A stretch of DNA of 64,000 nucleotides from Mucilaginibacter aurantiaciroseus. GTDB lineage: Bacteria; Bacteroidota; Bacteroidia; Sphingobacteriales; Sphingobacteriaceae. Numbering within the stretch: position 1 is the stretch's first letter; every line of letters begins with the position of its first letter. The position numbers and the translations under genes were made by a program. Positions 18,209 through 28,400 of the stretch are shown here, piece by piece. A model generated the notes under the pieces. That model saw nothing but the letters and a program-made list of their open reading frames with translations, was not told where the DNA came from and did no database searches. The stretch lies in NCBI RefSeq assembly GCF_024055595.1, contig NZ_JAMXOF010000001.1, positions 1,426,001-1,490,000 on the forward strand. The letters run 5' to 3'.

Positions 18209-18767
18209 AAATAACGGATTTAGTTTGTTTTTAAGTAATTATTATTAGTTAATTGTTTTCTTATTTAATAAGTATGGCAATTAACTTAATAACCATATCT
18301 TATAATACCTATATAACTACTACACTTTTTGCATTTATTTAAAAAGTATGTAAATAAACTAACGAAACTTTGTAAATTTTAACAATTAAATACATTTCTA
18401 TTAATTATTTACTAAATACACAATAAATATTTACAAAAACAAACATTATTTTCAATAAAAAACTAATATAGTTGATGTTTTATTAACATTACCGTGTTTT
18501 TAACTATAAAAACGCAATAAAAAATTTATTTTTATTTATTTACAAATTAAAAAAGATTTAAAATTCAATTTTTAGTGCTTATTAAATTAGTAAAGGGATA
18601 ATAATGGGTAAATATTTTATTTAATGTTTAACCATCCCTCAATATTACTTTTCGATAGTTTATTTAAGCCTAAAACCTCTTTTAAAAGCTTAAAAACATT
18701 AATCTTTATAAAAGCCTTGCTATTTTAAATGATTTCCTAATTTTGAGCTGAACCAATAATAATTACC
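18209..18767. promoter_or_regulatory. Long AT-rich divergent control region between porin and glnA
   Basis: 559 bases with no gene. Very AT-rich with many A/T runs. The right end carries the glnA promoter candidate; no clear matching box was found for the porin. The length is unusual for this window, where most gaps are below 200 bases, and suggests multiple regulator sites. Confidence 0.5.
18717..18745 (+). promoter_or_regulatory. Candidate glnA-III promoter (TTG - 18 nt - TAATTTTG)
   Basis: A -33-like TTG at 18717-18719 and a full TAnnTTTG match at 18738-18745 are 18 nt apart, close to the Bacteroidota spacing of 19-21. The start codon is 22 nt downstream. Confidence 0.5.
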
Positions 18768-20942
18768 ATGCCCAACATTCGCTTTCAGGCCCTAACCACT
18801 GTTCAAAACCGTGAGATACCTGAAACTAAGCTGCCATCATCCAAAATATCCGACTATTTTGGGGTAAATGTTTTTGATAAGCAAAAAATGAAGGAGTTTC
18901 TTTCAAAAGATGCCTATACTGTGATTATCGATTCAATAGATAATGGTGTTCCTATCCCCCGCGATATGGCCGAGCAGGTAGCGTCTTCCATGCGCTCATG
19001 GGCTATGGGTAAGGGCGCAACACACTACACCCATTGGTTTCAACCGTTAACCGGCACCACCGCTGAAAAACACGACGCCTTTTTTGAGCCTACCGGCGAT
19101 GGTGGCGCAATAGAACGCTTTAGTGGCGATGCCTTGGCACAACAAGAGCCCGATGCGTCAAGCTTCCCAAGTGGTGGTATCCGCAATACCTTTGAGGCCC
19201 GCGGTTATACCGCCTGGGACCCATCCTCCCCCGCGTTTATTATAGGCCGCACGCTTTGTATCCCAACAGTATTTGTATCGTACACGGGCGAAGCATTAGA
19301 TTATAAAGTACCATTACTTAAAGCGCTAAGTGCATTAGATAAAGCCGCTGTTGATGTTTGCCACTATTTTGATAAAAGCATCGAGAAGGTAAACGCATCC
19401 TTAGGTATAGAGCAGGAATATTTTTTGGTGGATACCGCATTGTTTAATGCTCGTCCCGATCTTTCTTTAACAGGAAGAACTTTGTTCGGCCATATGTCGG
19501 CAAAAAACCAGCAATTAGAGGATCATTACTTTGGGTCGATTCCGGCACGTGTGTATGCCTTTATGCAGGATATGGAAACCGAAGCACTGCAATTAGGCAT
19601 CCCGCTTAAAACCCGCCATAACGAGGTTGCACCATCGCAGTTTGAGTGCGCCCCGGTTTATGAAGAAATAAACCTGGCTATTGACCATAACCAATTATTG
19701 ATGGATATTATGGACCGTGTTGCCAACCGCCATCATTTTAAGGTATTATTACATGAAAAACCTTACGCCGGCATCAATGGTTCGGGTAAACATAATAACT
19801 GGTCGCTGATAACCAATACAGGCAAAAACCTGTTATCGCCGGGAAAAACGCCAAAGAACAATCTAATGTTCCTGACGTTTTTTGTGAATACCATTAAAGC
19901 GGTACATGACCATGCCGACCTGCTTCGCGCATCTATCGCATCGGTAAATAACGATCACCGCCTGGGTGCCAATGAGGCCCCGCCTGCTATTATATCTATT
20001 TTTTTAGGAAGCCAGTTAAGCGAGCTATTAGATGATATAGATACATCGCGCCTGAGCAAAAAAATAAAAGAGGAGAACTCACTGTGGCAGGGTATCCCAA
20101 AGATCCCGCAGATATTGAAGGATAATACCGACCGTAACCGTACCTCTCCTTTCGCGTTTACAGGTAATAAATTTGAATTACGCGCGGTAGGCTCGTCTGC
20201 AAATTCAGCCAGTCCTATGACGGTGCTTAACCTCATCATGGCCGACCAGCTGAAGAAATTTAAGATGGACGTTGATAAGCTGCTCAAAAAAGGCGAGAAA
20301 AAAGATGTAGCCTTAATGACCATCATTAAACGTTACATCAAAGAATCGAGAAACATCCGCTTTGAGGGCAACGGTTATAGCGAGGAATGGGAAAAAGAAG
20401 CCGAAGCACGTGGCTTAGCCAATATCAAAACCACACCAAAAGCGCTTGATGCCTTTATATCCGAAAAAGCTGAGATACTTTTTGCTGAAACAGGCGTATT
20501 CACTAAGCGTGAGGCACATGCACGACATGAGATCTTGTTAGACAGCTTTTACAAAAAACTACAGATTGAAGCCCGTGTAATCGGCGAACTGGTAATGAAT
20601 ATCATCATTCCGGCCGCTATAGAATATCAGTCGAAACTGATAACAAACGTAAAAGGTTTAAAAGATATTGGCATGGAGCCTGGTACCTACGAAGCTCAGA
20701 TGGATATTATTACCCAAATAGCCGGGCACATCAACTTCATTAAAACCAATGTGGAACAAATGATAAATGAACGCAAAACGGCCAACAAAATTGAAGACCT
20801 GCGCCAGCGTGCTATCGATTATGACGAGAAGGTAAAAAGTTATTTCCAACCTATCCGTTACCATGTAGATAAACTGGAACAACTGGTAGATGATTCATTA
20901 TGGCCGTTACCTAAGTTTAGGGAGTTGTTGTTTATTAAGTAA
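18768..20942 (+). CDS. glnN: Type III glutamine synthetase
   Basis: A 724-residue GSIII, the large form typical of Bacteroidota that joins ammonia to glutamate with ATP. The N-terminal domain has YFGVNVFDKQKMKEFL and WAMGKGATHYTHWFQPLTG, where the HWFQP block is diagnostic of GSIII; the catalytic core has EQEYFLVD, TRHNEVAPSQFE, NGSGKHNNWSL and NDHRLGANEAPPAI. The long C-terminal helical extension (about 500-724) is the usual GSIII feature. GSI adenylylation is not expected in this class. It is transcribed away from the porin and convergent with the CLC gene, with a palindromic repeat between. glnA is also used as a name for this class. Confidence 0.96.
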   Translation: MPNIRFQALTTVQNREIPETKLPSSKISDYFGVNVFDKQKMKEFLSKDAYTVIIDSIDNGVPIPRDMAEQVASSMRSWAMGKGATHYTHWFQPLTGTTAEKHDAFFEPTGDGGAIERFSGDALAQQEPDASSFPSGGIRNTFEARGYTAWDPSSPAFIIGRTLCIPTVFVSYTGEALDYKVPLLKALSALDKAAVDVCHYFDKSIEKVNASLGIEQEYFLVDTALFNARPDLSLTGRTLFGHMSAKNQQLEDHYFGSIPARVYAFMQDMETEALQLGIPLKTRHNEVAPSQFECAPVYEEINLAIDHNQLLMDIMDRVANRHHFKVLLHEKPYAGINGSGKHNNWSLITNTGKNLLSPGKTPKNNLMFLTFFVNTIKAVHDHADLLRASIASVNNDHRLGANEAPPAIISIFLGSQLSELLDDIDTSRLSKKIKEENSLWQGIPKIPQILKDNTDRNRTSPFAFTGNKFELRAVGSSANSASPMTVLNLIMADQLKKFKMDVDKLLKKGEKKDVALMTIIKRYIKESRNIRFEGNGYSEEWEKEAEARGLANIKTTPKALDAFISEKAEILFAETGVFTKREAHARHEILLDSFYKKLQIEARVIGELVMNIIIPAAIEYQSKLITNVKGLKDIGMEPGTYEAQMDIITQIAGHINFIKTNVEQMINERKTANKIEDLRQRAIDYDEKVKSYFQPIRYHVDKLEQLVDDSLWPLPKFRELLFIK

Positions 20943-20965
20943 TTAAACAGCACCAAGATCAACCC

Positions 20966-21067
20966 TGTCATTTCGAGGAAAGCGCAGCGACGAGAGATCT
21001 TGTTAGACAAGAAAGCAGACTTTGCATATCTAACAAGATTTCTCCTGGTACCTCGCTCGAAATGACA
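20966..21067. repeat. Long REP/MITE-like palindrome between convergent genes
   Basis: The outer arms TGTCATTTCGAG (20966-20977) and CTCGAAATGACA (21056-21067) are exact inverted repeats; inner arms AGATCTTGTTAGA and TCTAACAAGATTT extend the fold. It lies between the ends of the glutamine synthetase and CLC genes. The outer ends match those of the element at 12541-12624, suggesting one family. Confidence 0.75.
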
Positions 21068-21084
21068 TTTTTTGTTTTTAATTA

Positions 21085-22863
21085 TTACCTCGCAAAAATA
21101 TCCGCCTGTTTATGTTGGCTGATAATTACCTCCCGGTATTTATTTAGCAAGGCGGATTTAGATACGAATCCTATAAACTTCTCGTCTTTTACAACAGGTA
21201 ATTGCCAAACATCCAGCCCGTCAAATAGATCCATAACGCCACTTACCGGCTCATAGAAATCTATTGTAGCTGGTGGGGCAACCATAATATCAGCTACGGT
21301 ATCTTCTTTTTGTACAGTCTTAAACAGATGCTTGCGGATCTCGTCCATCCAAACTACACCTTCAAGATGCCCCTCATCGGCCAATACAGCGAAAATATTG
21401 GCTTTACTATTTGATAGTATCGCATAAAAATCTGTTACAGGCATATCCTTACTTATCACTTTAAAATCGTGGTTGATGATACTGTCGAGGGTTATTTCGT
21501 TAAGCATGCCGTAATCCTGCCCGGGATGAATATTTTTTTCGTGGATCAGATCATGCCAGTACATATTGTGTTTGCTAAACATCCGCGAGATGATATAGGA
21601 TATGGCAGATACGATCATGAGCGGGATAAACAACACGTATCCACCCGTTATCTCGGCTATCAAAAAGATAGACGTTAACGGCGCATGCAACACCCCGCTA
21701 AGTGCTCCTGCCATCCCCACGGCAATAAAATTACTTGTATTAAGGTGCACCAGCCCGGTTTGGTTTACAGCAAATGCCACAAACAAACCCAGGAATGCGC
21801 CGGTAAACATGGTAGGCGCAAATGTACCGCCATTACCGCCCGAGCCAATGGTGATACCTGCAGCTACTATCTTCATGAGGATAAGGGCGGCAATAAATAA
21901 CAGCATCAACCATGGATTTGATAACCACTGGCTAAAAAAGGACTCCTCTTTTAGCGCATCGATATTACCATTTAAGATCTCTTGCAGATAATGATAGCCC
22001 TCGCCGAATAGAGCGGGGAAGATCATCAGGATAAAGCCTAAGATCAATCCGCCACCGATAGCGCGTATATACCGGTTTTGACCGGTAAAAATACCCTTCT
22101 CCAGTTTGCCGGCAACTTTGGTAATGTAAACGGCTGTCCATCCGCAAAGCAAACCTAAAATAACATAAAATGGAAGGGCGGTCATCACCCAACCATCGGT
22201 TACCAAATGGAACAGCTGGCGTGAGTATAATACCTTAGCTACCACCACCCCAGTTGCGGAAGCTATCAATAACGGGATAAAGGTTGGGATAGTGATCTCA
22301 CCGATCAGGATTTCCAACGCGAACAATACGCCCGCAATTGGGCTGTTAAACACCGCCGCGATACCCGCGGATGCGCCCGCCGCTATCAATACCGTTTTTT
22401 CGTACGGGCTTAGGTTGAATAACTTACCAAAATTAGACCCAATAGCTGCGCCGGTACAAACAATGGGCGCTTCCAACCCAGATGAACCACCAAAACCAAC
22501 AGTAAGCGAGCTGGTGATTAAATGCGAATAGATATTATTGGAGCGGATGTTGGATCGGTTCTTTTTAATATTGATGAGCACGTTGCCTATTCCCTTTTGT
22601 ATTTTGTCACGATTGATAAGATGCTGCCAGGCCACGGTGAGCAATATCCCGAAAGCCGGCAAGAAAACATATATTATATGGTATGGCAGATGTGTGGAAA
22701 TGTTGCGGCTTAACTCCTCCATCAGGTGTACTAAATATTTTAAAGCTACGGCAGCAAGGCCGCCAATAAGGCCTACAACTACGCTGCAATAAATTAAAAA
22801 GTTGCGTTGGGTGTTCCTTTTTAATCGCCAGCGCGCAATTTTGTAACTGATAGATTTTAACAT
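21085..22863 (-). CDS. CLC-family chloride channel/transporter with CBS pair
   Basis: A 592-residue membrane protein. The ATG at 22863 (MLKSISYK) is preferred over the ATG at 22977, which would run through the purM promoter and start. CLC landmarks: GGSSGLEAPI (equivalent to the GREGP filter block, with gating Glu kept), FNSPIAGVLFALE, and GSGGNGGTFAPT. The C-terminal 130 residues (from about 460) form two CBS domains that usually bind adenine nucleotides. By eye, the position of the internal proton glutamate of E. coli ClC (Glu203) is Ile (FALEI), which would favour passive chloride channel behaviour over Cl-/H+ exchange. It is divergent from purM and convergent with glutamine synthetase. 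Confidence 0.93.
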   Translation of the reverse strand: MLKSISYKIARWRLKRNTQRNFLIYCSVVVGLIGGLAAVALKYLVHLMEELSRNISTHLPYHIIYVFLPAFGILLTVAWQHLINRDKIQKGIGNVLINIKKNRSNIRSNNIYSHLITSSLTVGFGGSSGLEAPIVCTGAAIGSNFGKLFNLSPYEKTVLIAAGASAGIAAVFNSPIAGVLFALEILIGEITIPTFIPLLIASATGVVVAKVLYSRQLFHLVTDGWVMTALPFYVILGLLCGWTAVYITKVAGKLEKGIFTGQNRYIRAIGGGLILGFILMIFPALFGEGYHYLQEILNGNIDALKEESFFSQWLSNPWLMLLFIAALILMKIVAAGITIGSGGNGGTFAPTMFTGAFLGLFVAFAVNQTGLVHLNTSNFIAVGMAGALSGVLHAPLTSIFLIAEITGGYVLFIPLMIVSAISYIISRMFSKHNMYWHDLIHEKNIHPGQDYGMLNEITLDSIINHDFKVISKDMPVTDFYAILSNSKANIFAVLADEGHLEGVVWMDEIRKHLFKTVQKEDTVADIMVAPPATIDFYEPVSGVMDLFDGLDVWQLPVVKDEKFIGFVSKSALLNKYREVIISQHKQADIFAR

Positions 22864-22920
22864 AGAAGTGCGGAGAAGTGGCAATATAATATATTTAACG
22901 CTTAAAATATTTGTAAGCAG

Positions 22921-22928
22921 TATATTTG
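22921..22928 (+). promoter_or_regulatory. purM: Candidate -7 box (TATATTTG) touching the purM start
   Basis: A full TAnnTTTG match ending only 3 nt before the purM ATG at 22932. If used, transcription would begin at or near the start codon, giving a leaderless mRNA. No good -33 element was found. Confidence 0.4.
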
Positions 22929-22931
22929 CCC

Positions 22932-24113
22932 ATGACTTCTCCGCAAAGATATGATCAACGGGGCGTTTCTGCATCAAAAGAGGATGTACATAATGCCATT
23001 AAAAACATTGATAAAGGGATTTTCCCAAAGGCTTTCTGCAAAATTGTACCCGATATTTTAACCAACGACCCCGAGTATTGCAACATTATGCATGCTGATG
23101 GCGCGGGCACAAAATCATCATTAGCGTATACATACTGGAAAGAAACCGGCGACATATCTGTATGGCGGGGCATTGCACAGGATGCCATTATTATGAACCT
23201 CGACGACCTGCTTTGTGTGGGCGCTACTGATAACATCCTGCTATCGTCAACTATCGGTCGTAATAAAAACCTGATCCCGGGCGAAGTAATTGCAGCTATC
23301 ATAAACGGTACCGAAGAAATATTGGCCGAACTGCGCGATGCAGGCATAGGTATCTACTCTACCGGCGGCGAAACCGCCGATGTGGGCGACCTGGTACGTA
23401 CCATTATTGTAGACAGCACCGTTACCTGCCGCATGAAACGTGCCGACGTAATATCAAACGACCGCATTAAACCGGGCGACGTGATAGTAGGCCTTGCATC
23501 ATACGGGCAAGCCACTTACGAGAAAGAATATAACGGCGGCATGGGCTCCAATGGCCTTACATCTGCCCGACATGATGTGTTCAATAAAACCATCGCCAAT
23601 AAATACAGCGAAAGCTTTGACCCTGCCGTTCCGCAGGATCTGGTTTTCAGCGGGAGCAAAACGCTTACGGATAAGATAGACATCGGCAACGGCGAAACTA
23701 TGACTGCCGGTAAACTGGTTTTGTCTGCAACGCGTACTTACGCCCCTATCATTAAAACCATTTTAGATAAATACCGCGCGCAGGTAAATGGCATGGTGCA
23801 CTGCAGCGGCGGCGCGCAAACTAAGGTGCTGCACTTTATAGATAACCTACATATTATTAAAGATAACCTGTTTCCTATACCACCGCTGTTTAAACTGATC
23901 CAGGAAGAATCTAACACCAGCTGGCAGGAAATGTACAAGGTATTTAACATGGGCCACCGTATGGAATTATACGTACCACAGGAAATTGCTGTCGACATCA
24001 TAGCCATATCAAAAAGCTTTGGTGTTGTTGCGCAAATCATTGGCCGCGTAGAGGCTGCCGACAAAAAGCAGGTAACGATAACATCACCTTACGGCGAGTT
24101 TATTTATAATTAA
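22932..24113 (+). CDS. purM: Phosphoribosylformylglycinamidine cyclo-ligase (AIR synthase)
   Basis: A 393-residue PurM, which closes FGAM to AIR with ATP in purine synthesis. Landmarks: RYDQRGVSASKEDVHNAIKN at the start, MHADGAGTKSSLAY (the GTK phosphate/ATP site), DDLLCVGATDN, GGETADVGD, VGLASYGQATYE, HCSGGAQTKVLHF and FNMGHRMELYVP. ATG at 22932 is used rather than the in-frame TTG at 22926; the latter is part of the promoter-like box. The length is that of the longer Bacteroidota PurM (about 390). It is not linked to purL, about 8 kb away on the other strand. A terminator follows at 24133. Confidence 0.96.
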   Translation: MTSPQRYDQRGVSASKEDVHNAIKNIDKGIFPKAFCKIVPDILTNDPEYCNIMHADGAGTKSSLAYTYWKETGDISVWRGIAQDAIIMNLDDLLCVGATDNILLSSTIGRNKNLIPGEVIAAIINGTEEILAELRDAGIGIYSTGGETADVGDLVRTIIVDSTVTCRMKRADVISNDRIKPGDVIVGLASYGQATYEKEYNGGMGSNGLTSARHDVFNKTIANKYSESFDPAVPQDLVFSGSKTLTDKIDIGNGETMTAGKLVLSATRTYAPIIKTILDKYRAQVNGMVHCSGGAQTKVLHFIDNLHIIKDNLFPIPPLFKLIQEESNTSWQEMYKVFNMGHRMELYVPQEIAVDIIAISKSFGVVAQIIGRVEAADKKQVTITSPYGEFIYN

Positions 24114-24132
24114 ATTTTAAAATACTTACAGT

Positions 24133-24170
24133 AACAAAGGCCGCTCTAATTTCGTAGGCCTTTGTTATTT
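24133..24170 (+). terminator. purM terminator
   Basis: The stem AACAAAGGCC/GGCCTTTGTT (24133-24142 with 24157-24166) is followed by ATTT, 20 nt after the purM stop. Confidence 0.75.
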
Positions 24171-24192
24171 AATAGAGATCTTAAATCCGGCC

Positions 24193-24226
24193 AAAAAAAA
24201 AGCCTCCCGAAAACCGGGAGGCTTTT
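24193..24226 (-). terminator. Terminator of the receptor-NHL operon
   Basis: The stem AAGCCTCCCG/CGGGAGGCTT is followed on the minus strand by nine T residues; it lies 20 nt after the NHL gene stop. Confidence 0.85.
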
Positions 24227-24245
24227 AAAATAGCAATATGCCGTA

Positions 24246-25385
24246 TTATTTAACTTTTTGGATATTGTTACCCAACGAGCTTGCTACATATACAATTGTA
24301 CCTGCTGCATCAACTGCAATAGCTACCGGTGCATTAAACGGAGTGATAAGGCTCAAATAACCGCTACCCGCTAATGAAGTAACCACACCTGCTGGTGTAA
24401 TTTTACGGATAAGGTTGTTGTTAGTATCAGCAACGTAAACATTCCCTGCAGCATCAACCGCCACACCAGCCGGGTGATTGAACGAAGCGGCAGTTCCTGT
24501 ACCATCGGCATTACCAATAGCACCACTACCTGCAAATGTTGTTACAACACCTGCTGTGGTAATTTCACGAATAACGTTGTTATTAGCATCAGCAACGTAA
24601 ACATTACCTGCTGCATCAATTGCAATGCTTCTTGGGCCGTTAAATTTAGCAGCAGTACCTGTAGCATCAACATTACCAGCGGTTGAACCAGCTAAAGTGG
24701 TGATAACACCTGTAGTTGAAATTTTGCGGATACGGTTGTTACCAAAATCTGCAACATATAAATTACCGGTTGCATCAACTGCAACGCCGGCCGGGTTGCT
24801 AAAACGTGGATTGATAGCTGAAGCTTTACCGCTTGCAGGGATAACATCATTGTTGTTACCCGCGTTTCCGCTTACACCTGCATATGTAGCAACAGCGCCG
24901 TTAGATGCGATCTTACGGATAAGCTGATTACCAAAATCTGCAACAAAAACACTATTGCTGATTGGGTCATAAACAACACCACTTGGGTTGTTGTAAGATG
25001 CAATAGTACCGATTGCTGTAGCATTTGAACTACCTGATGCTAAAGTACCGGATAATGTTGATGCTGTAACAGTTACAACGCCTGTAGTAGCATTAGTAGT
25101 AGTTACAATTTTACGGATCTGGTTGTTACCCTGGTCTGCAACTAAAAGGTTACCTGCTGCATCAAAAGTTATACCTGTTGGGTAGCTAAATAAAGCGCTG
25201 ATAGCTGAACCGTTTGCAAAACCGGATGTACCTAAGCCAGATACAGTGGTTACCGTACCTGTTGTTTTAACAGGCTCAGGTTGCTTTACAACAACGTCAT
25301 CTTTTTTACAAGATGAAAACATAACTACTGGCAAACTTGCTACTAATGCAAACTTTGCCATATAATTTAATTTATTTTTTTTCAT
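24246..25385 (-). CDS. NHL-repeat beta-propeller lipoprotein
   Basis: A 379-residue secreted lipoprotein with lipobox MFSSC (Cys about 27) followed by KKDD, a tail common in Bacteroidota surface lipoproteins. The mature protein holds six NHL repeats, each close to GVAVDAAGNVYVADTNNNLI-RKI (for example near YPTG, NPSG, NPAG, GPRS, HPAG, APVA), enough for one six-bladed propeller. The repeats are also similar at DNA level, so they may expand or contract by recombination. NHL propellers bind proteins or polymers; no catalytic motif is seen. It starts 39 nt after the Oar-like receptor on the same strand and shares its terminator, so it is likely the receptor's partner lipoprotein, taking the place SusD has beside SusC. 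Confidence 0.85.
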   Translation of the reverse strand: MKKNKLNYMAKFALVASLPVVMFSSCKKDDVVVKQPEPVKTTGTVTTVSGLGTSGFANGSAISALFSYPTGITFDAAGNLLVADQGNNQIRKIVTTTNATTGVVTVTASTLSGTLASGSSNATAIGTIASYNNPSGVVYDPISNSVFVADFGNQLIRKIASNGAVATYAGVSGNAGNNNDVIPASGKASAINPRFSNPAGVAVDATGNLYVADFGNNRIRKISTTGVITTLAGSTAGNVDATGTAAKFNGPRSIAIDAAGNVYVADANNNVIREITTAGVVTTFAGSGAIGNADGTGTAASFNHPAGVAVDAAGNVYVADTNNNLIRKITPAGVVTSLAGSGYLSLITPFNAPVAIAVDAAGTIVYVASSLGNNIQKVK

Positions 25386-25424
25386 ATATAATATTTTATA
25401 TCTGATTTATAACTCAGCGTTTGT

Positions 25425-28400
25425 TTAATTGAAAATGTATCTAAGACCAATTTGTGCCTGCCATCTTGATGCTTGCGAAACGCCATTACCAAATGAGTTG
25501 GTAAGAGGTGCCTGGTTAGCATTATCAAAGTAAGGGAAAGAGTAAGTTGGTTTACCTGTAGCAGCATCAATACCTTTGAAAGCCAATAAGCCTGTACGGT
25601 TAACAAACTTAAAGTTACCCCATGCACTGTTCAGGAAGTTACCTAAATTAATGATGTTAAACTCAAACTGAACGGTGTTTTTAATTTTACCGCTTGTTTG
25701 GTATAAATCCTGGGTGAAGTTAAAGTTAACCAAATGGAAGTACGGAAGGATCAAGCCGTTACGCTCAGCATATTTACCTTTACGCTTGCTTAGGTAAGGA
25801 TCCTGGTTGATGTAAGCGCTTAACTGCGCGTAAGTTTGCGAAACCGAACGCGGGTCGGCAGCGTTATCCTTAACAAGCACAATGTCATTAGCATCTTTAG
25901 GAACGTAGACCAAATCATTTGAAGTTTGTCCGTCACCATTAACATCACCGTTATAAACGTAAGATGCAACACCAGTGTTAGCAGCTTCGTAAGTTAAACC
26001 AACAGATGTAGTTAAGTGGTTTAAGTATTGCTTGCGGTATGATGCAGAAGCAATGATACGATTTGGCTGATAAAAGTTAGCGTAAGAAGTTACGTCAGCA
26101 TTCGGATCGCCCGATACTGCACGGTCTCTCCAGGTTGATTGCGCGATAGAACCACCGTCATTAACAGTACGTGCATCAGAACGGGTGTAAGCGATGTTAA
26201 AATAGAACTCTTTAAAGGTTCTTTGTAATTGCGCAGTAATGCTGTATGTGTAACCCTTATTATTGTTTTTAAGCAAAATAGCATCAGTGATGTTAGGGTT
26301 TGCAGCAGTATTGCCGGCACCACCAGCACCTATTGAAGGATAGACTGTTGTATTGCTATAACGGATGCGGTTATCGCTACCCACTAAAGCTGTACCGGTT
26401 GATGGTAAAGCAACGTTTTGGTAGTAAGCGGCATTGATATCTTTAGAGTAAATACCTTCTAATGTACCAATAAAGCCGAATGGTAATTTTTGGTCAACCG
26501 CTAAGTTACCCCTAAAATTAGACGGGAATTTGAAGTCTTTATCAGTGATAGCAAGGTTGTAAGATGTGTTAGTTTTAGCTTCACCGCTAGGAGGCCTGTT
26601 TGCATTAACATCAGGTTTAAACACCAAACGTTGGTCGGTTGGTGATATACCACCTGTACCCGGTACAAGGCTGTATGAACCAAACTGAACACCGTTGTTA
26701 CTTGCCTGGTTAGATATGTAAACATAAGGAACAGGGCCGGTAAATATACCTGCACCACCACGTACCTGTGTAGTACTATTACCATTAACATCCCAGTTAA
26801 AGCCTACCCTTGGCGATACCTGGATCCTTGTTTTTGGATATTGCGAGGTATTTATTTGGTAATCACCTCTAAAGCCTGTTAAAGCAGAAGCAGCCGTGTT
26901 ATCTTCACTTTTGGTGTCATAAACCGGCACATCTGCACGTACACCGTAAGTTAATTTAAAGTTGTCGTTAACCTGCCATTTATCCTGTGCAAAAATACCC
27001 ACTGTGTATGCTTTGATATATGCAAAAGGGAAAGCACCGCTTGGCAAAGCAGAATAACGGAAATCGTAACGTACAGCTGTAGAAGCACCGTTAGAAGCTG
27101 AGTTGTAAAAATCATCAAAGCTATTGAAACGATAACCACCATTGTAGTTAGGGGCAAAACCGTTCTTAAATTTGTTAAGCTCGTAAGATGCACCAAGGTT
27201 AATTTCGTGTTTACCTGCAAATATGGTAAACTGATCGCTTAACTGGTAGGTATCAGTATTTAAAACATTGTTGGCAGTAAACGGTTCGTAACCAAAGGTA
27301 GTTTGAGTGTTACCTGCTGCGTTTAAGATATCAACCAGCGGGAAGTTACCACCACCCGGTGATGTACGATAATCACGTAAAGCCTGGTAACCTACAGTAA
27401 GTTTGTTTGCATAATTGGTACCAATACGGGTATTCAACTCGGCTATACCTATGTTAAAGTTGTTGTTGATGGTATAGTAAGATGAGAAAAATGGTAAAGT
27501 TGTTAAGCTTGGGCTACGGCTACCTTGCGCGCCTGAAGCACTTGGAGGTATGTTTTTAGATGATTTTAAGTAAAAATACTTAACCGATAAGGTATTATTT
27601 TTATCGATGTTCCAGTCTAATTTTGCGGCTATCTTATCAGATTTTGTAGCTAACTGATAGTTATCAAAAGCACCGGCATCATACTGGTAGTTTGTTTTCA
27701 AAAAGTCTTTAAGCTTAGTCAAATCAGCATTGGTAACTTGCGATACACTACCACCAGAAGTTTGGCCGGGCTGTGCTGCTGTAAAAGCCGTAGCAGGGTC
27801 GTTAATTCTTTCCTGCTCGCCAGATAAGAAAAAGAATAACTTATTTTTAATGATAGGGCCACCTACACTAATACCGCGTTGGTTGTAATCAATTTTTGGT
27901 TTTAACACTTCGGCAGTCATAGCTTTTAAGCCCACTAAACCTGCGCTACGTTTGTATAAATAAACGCTTCCCTTAAATGTGTTGGTACCAGATTTAGTAA
28001 CGGTATTAACACCGGTACCCGCAAACCTGCCCTGAGTAACGTCGAAAGGAGAAACCGAAACCTGGATCTGCTCGATCGCATCTAACGAAATTGGCTGTGA
28101 ACCTGTTTGGCCACCCAATGAACTTGATAAACCAAAAGAGTTGTTAAACAAAGCACCATCAACAGTTAAGTTGTTGCCTTTTTCGCTACGGCCACCGAAC
28201 GAGTTACCGTTTGCTGTAGGCGTAAGTTTGGTGTAATCGCTAATAGACCTGTTGATTGTTGGCAAACGGTCAATTTGTGAACGGGTAATGATCTCTTGTG
28301 AACCTGTACGAGAGTTGTTGATTACCTTGTTTTGTGTGCCTGTAATTTGCACTTCGTTTAGTAATGTGCTTGTTGGCGATAACTTGGCATTGATCTTAAA

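Noticed and set aside
22864..22977. Longer N-terminus of the CLC protein
   Set aside because: It would overlap the start of the divergent purM gene and its promoter box; the shorter start fits family length.
24246..25385. Periodic DNA repeats that could look like a CRISPR array
   Set aside because: The repeats follow the protein's NHL blades, are not identical, and have no uniform spacers or cas genes.
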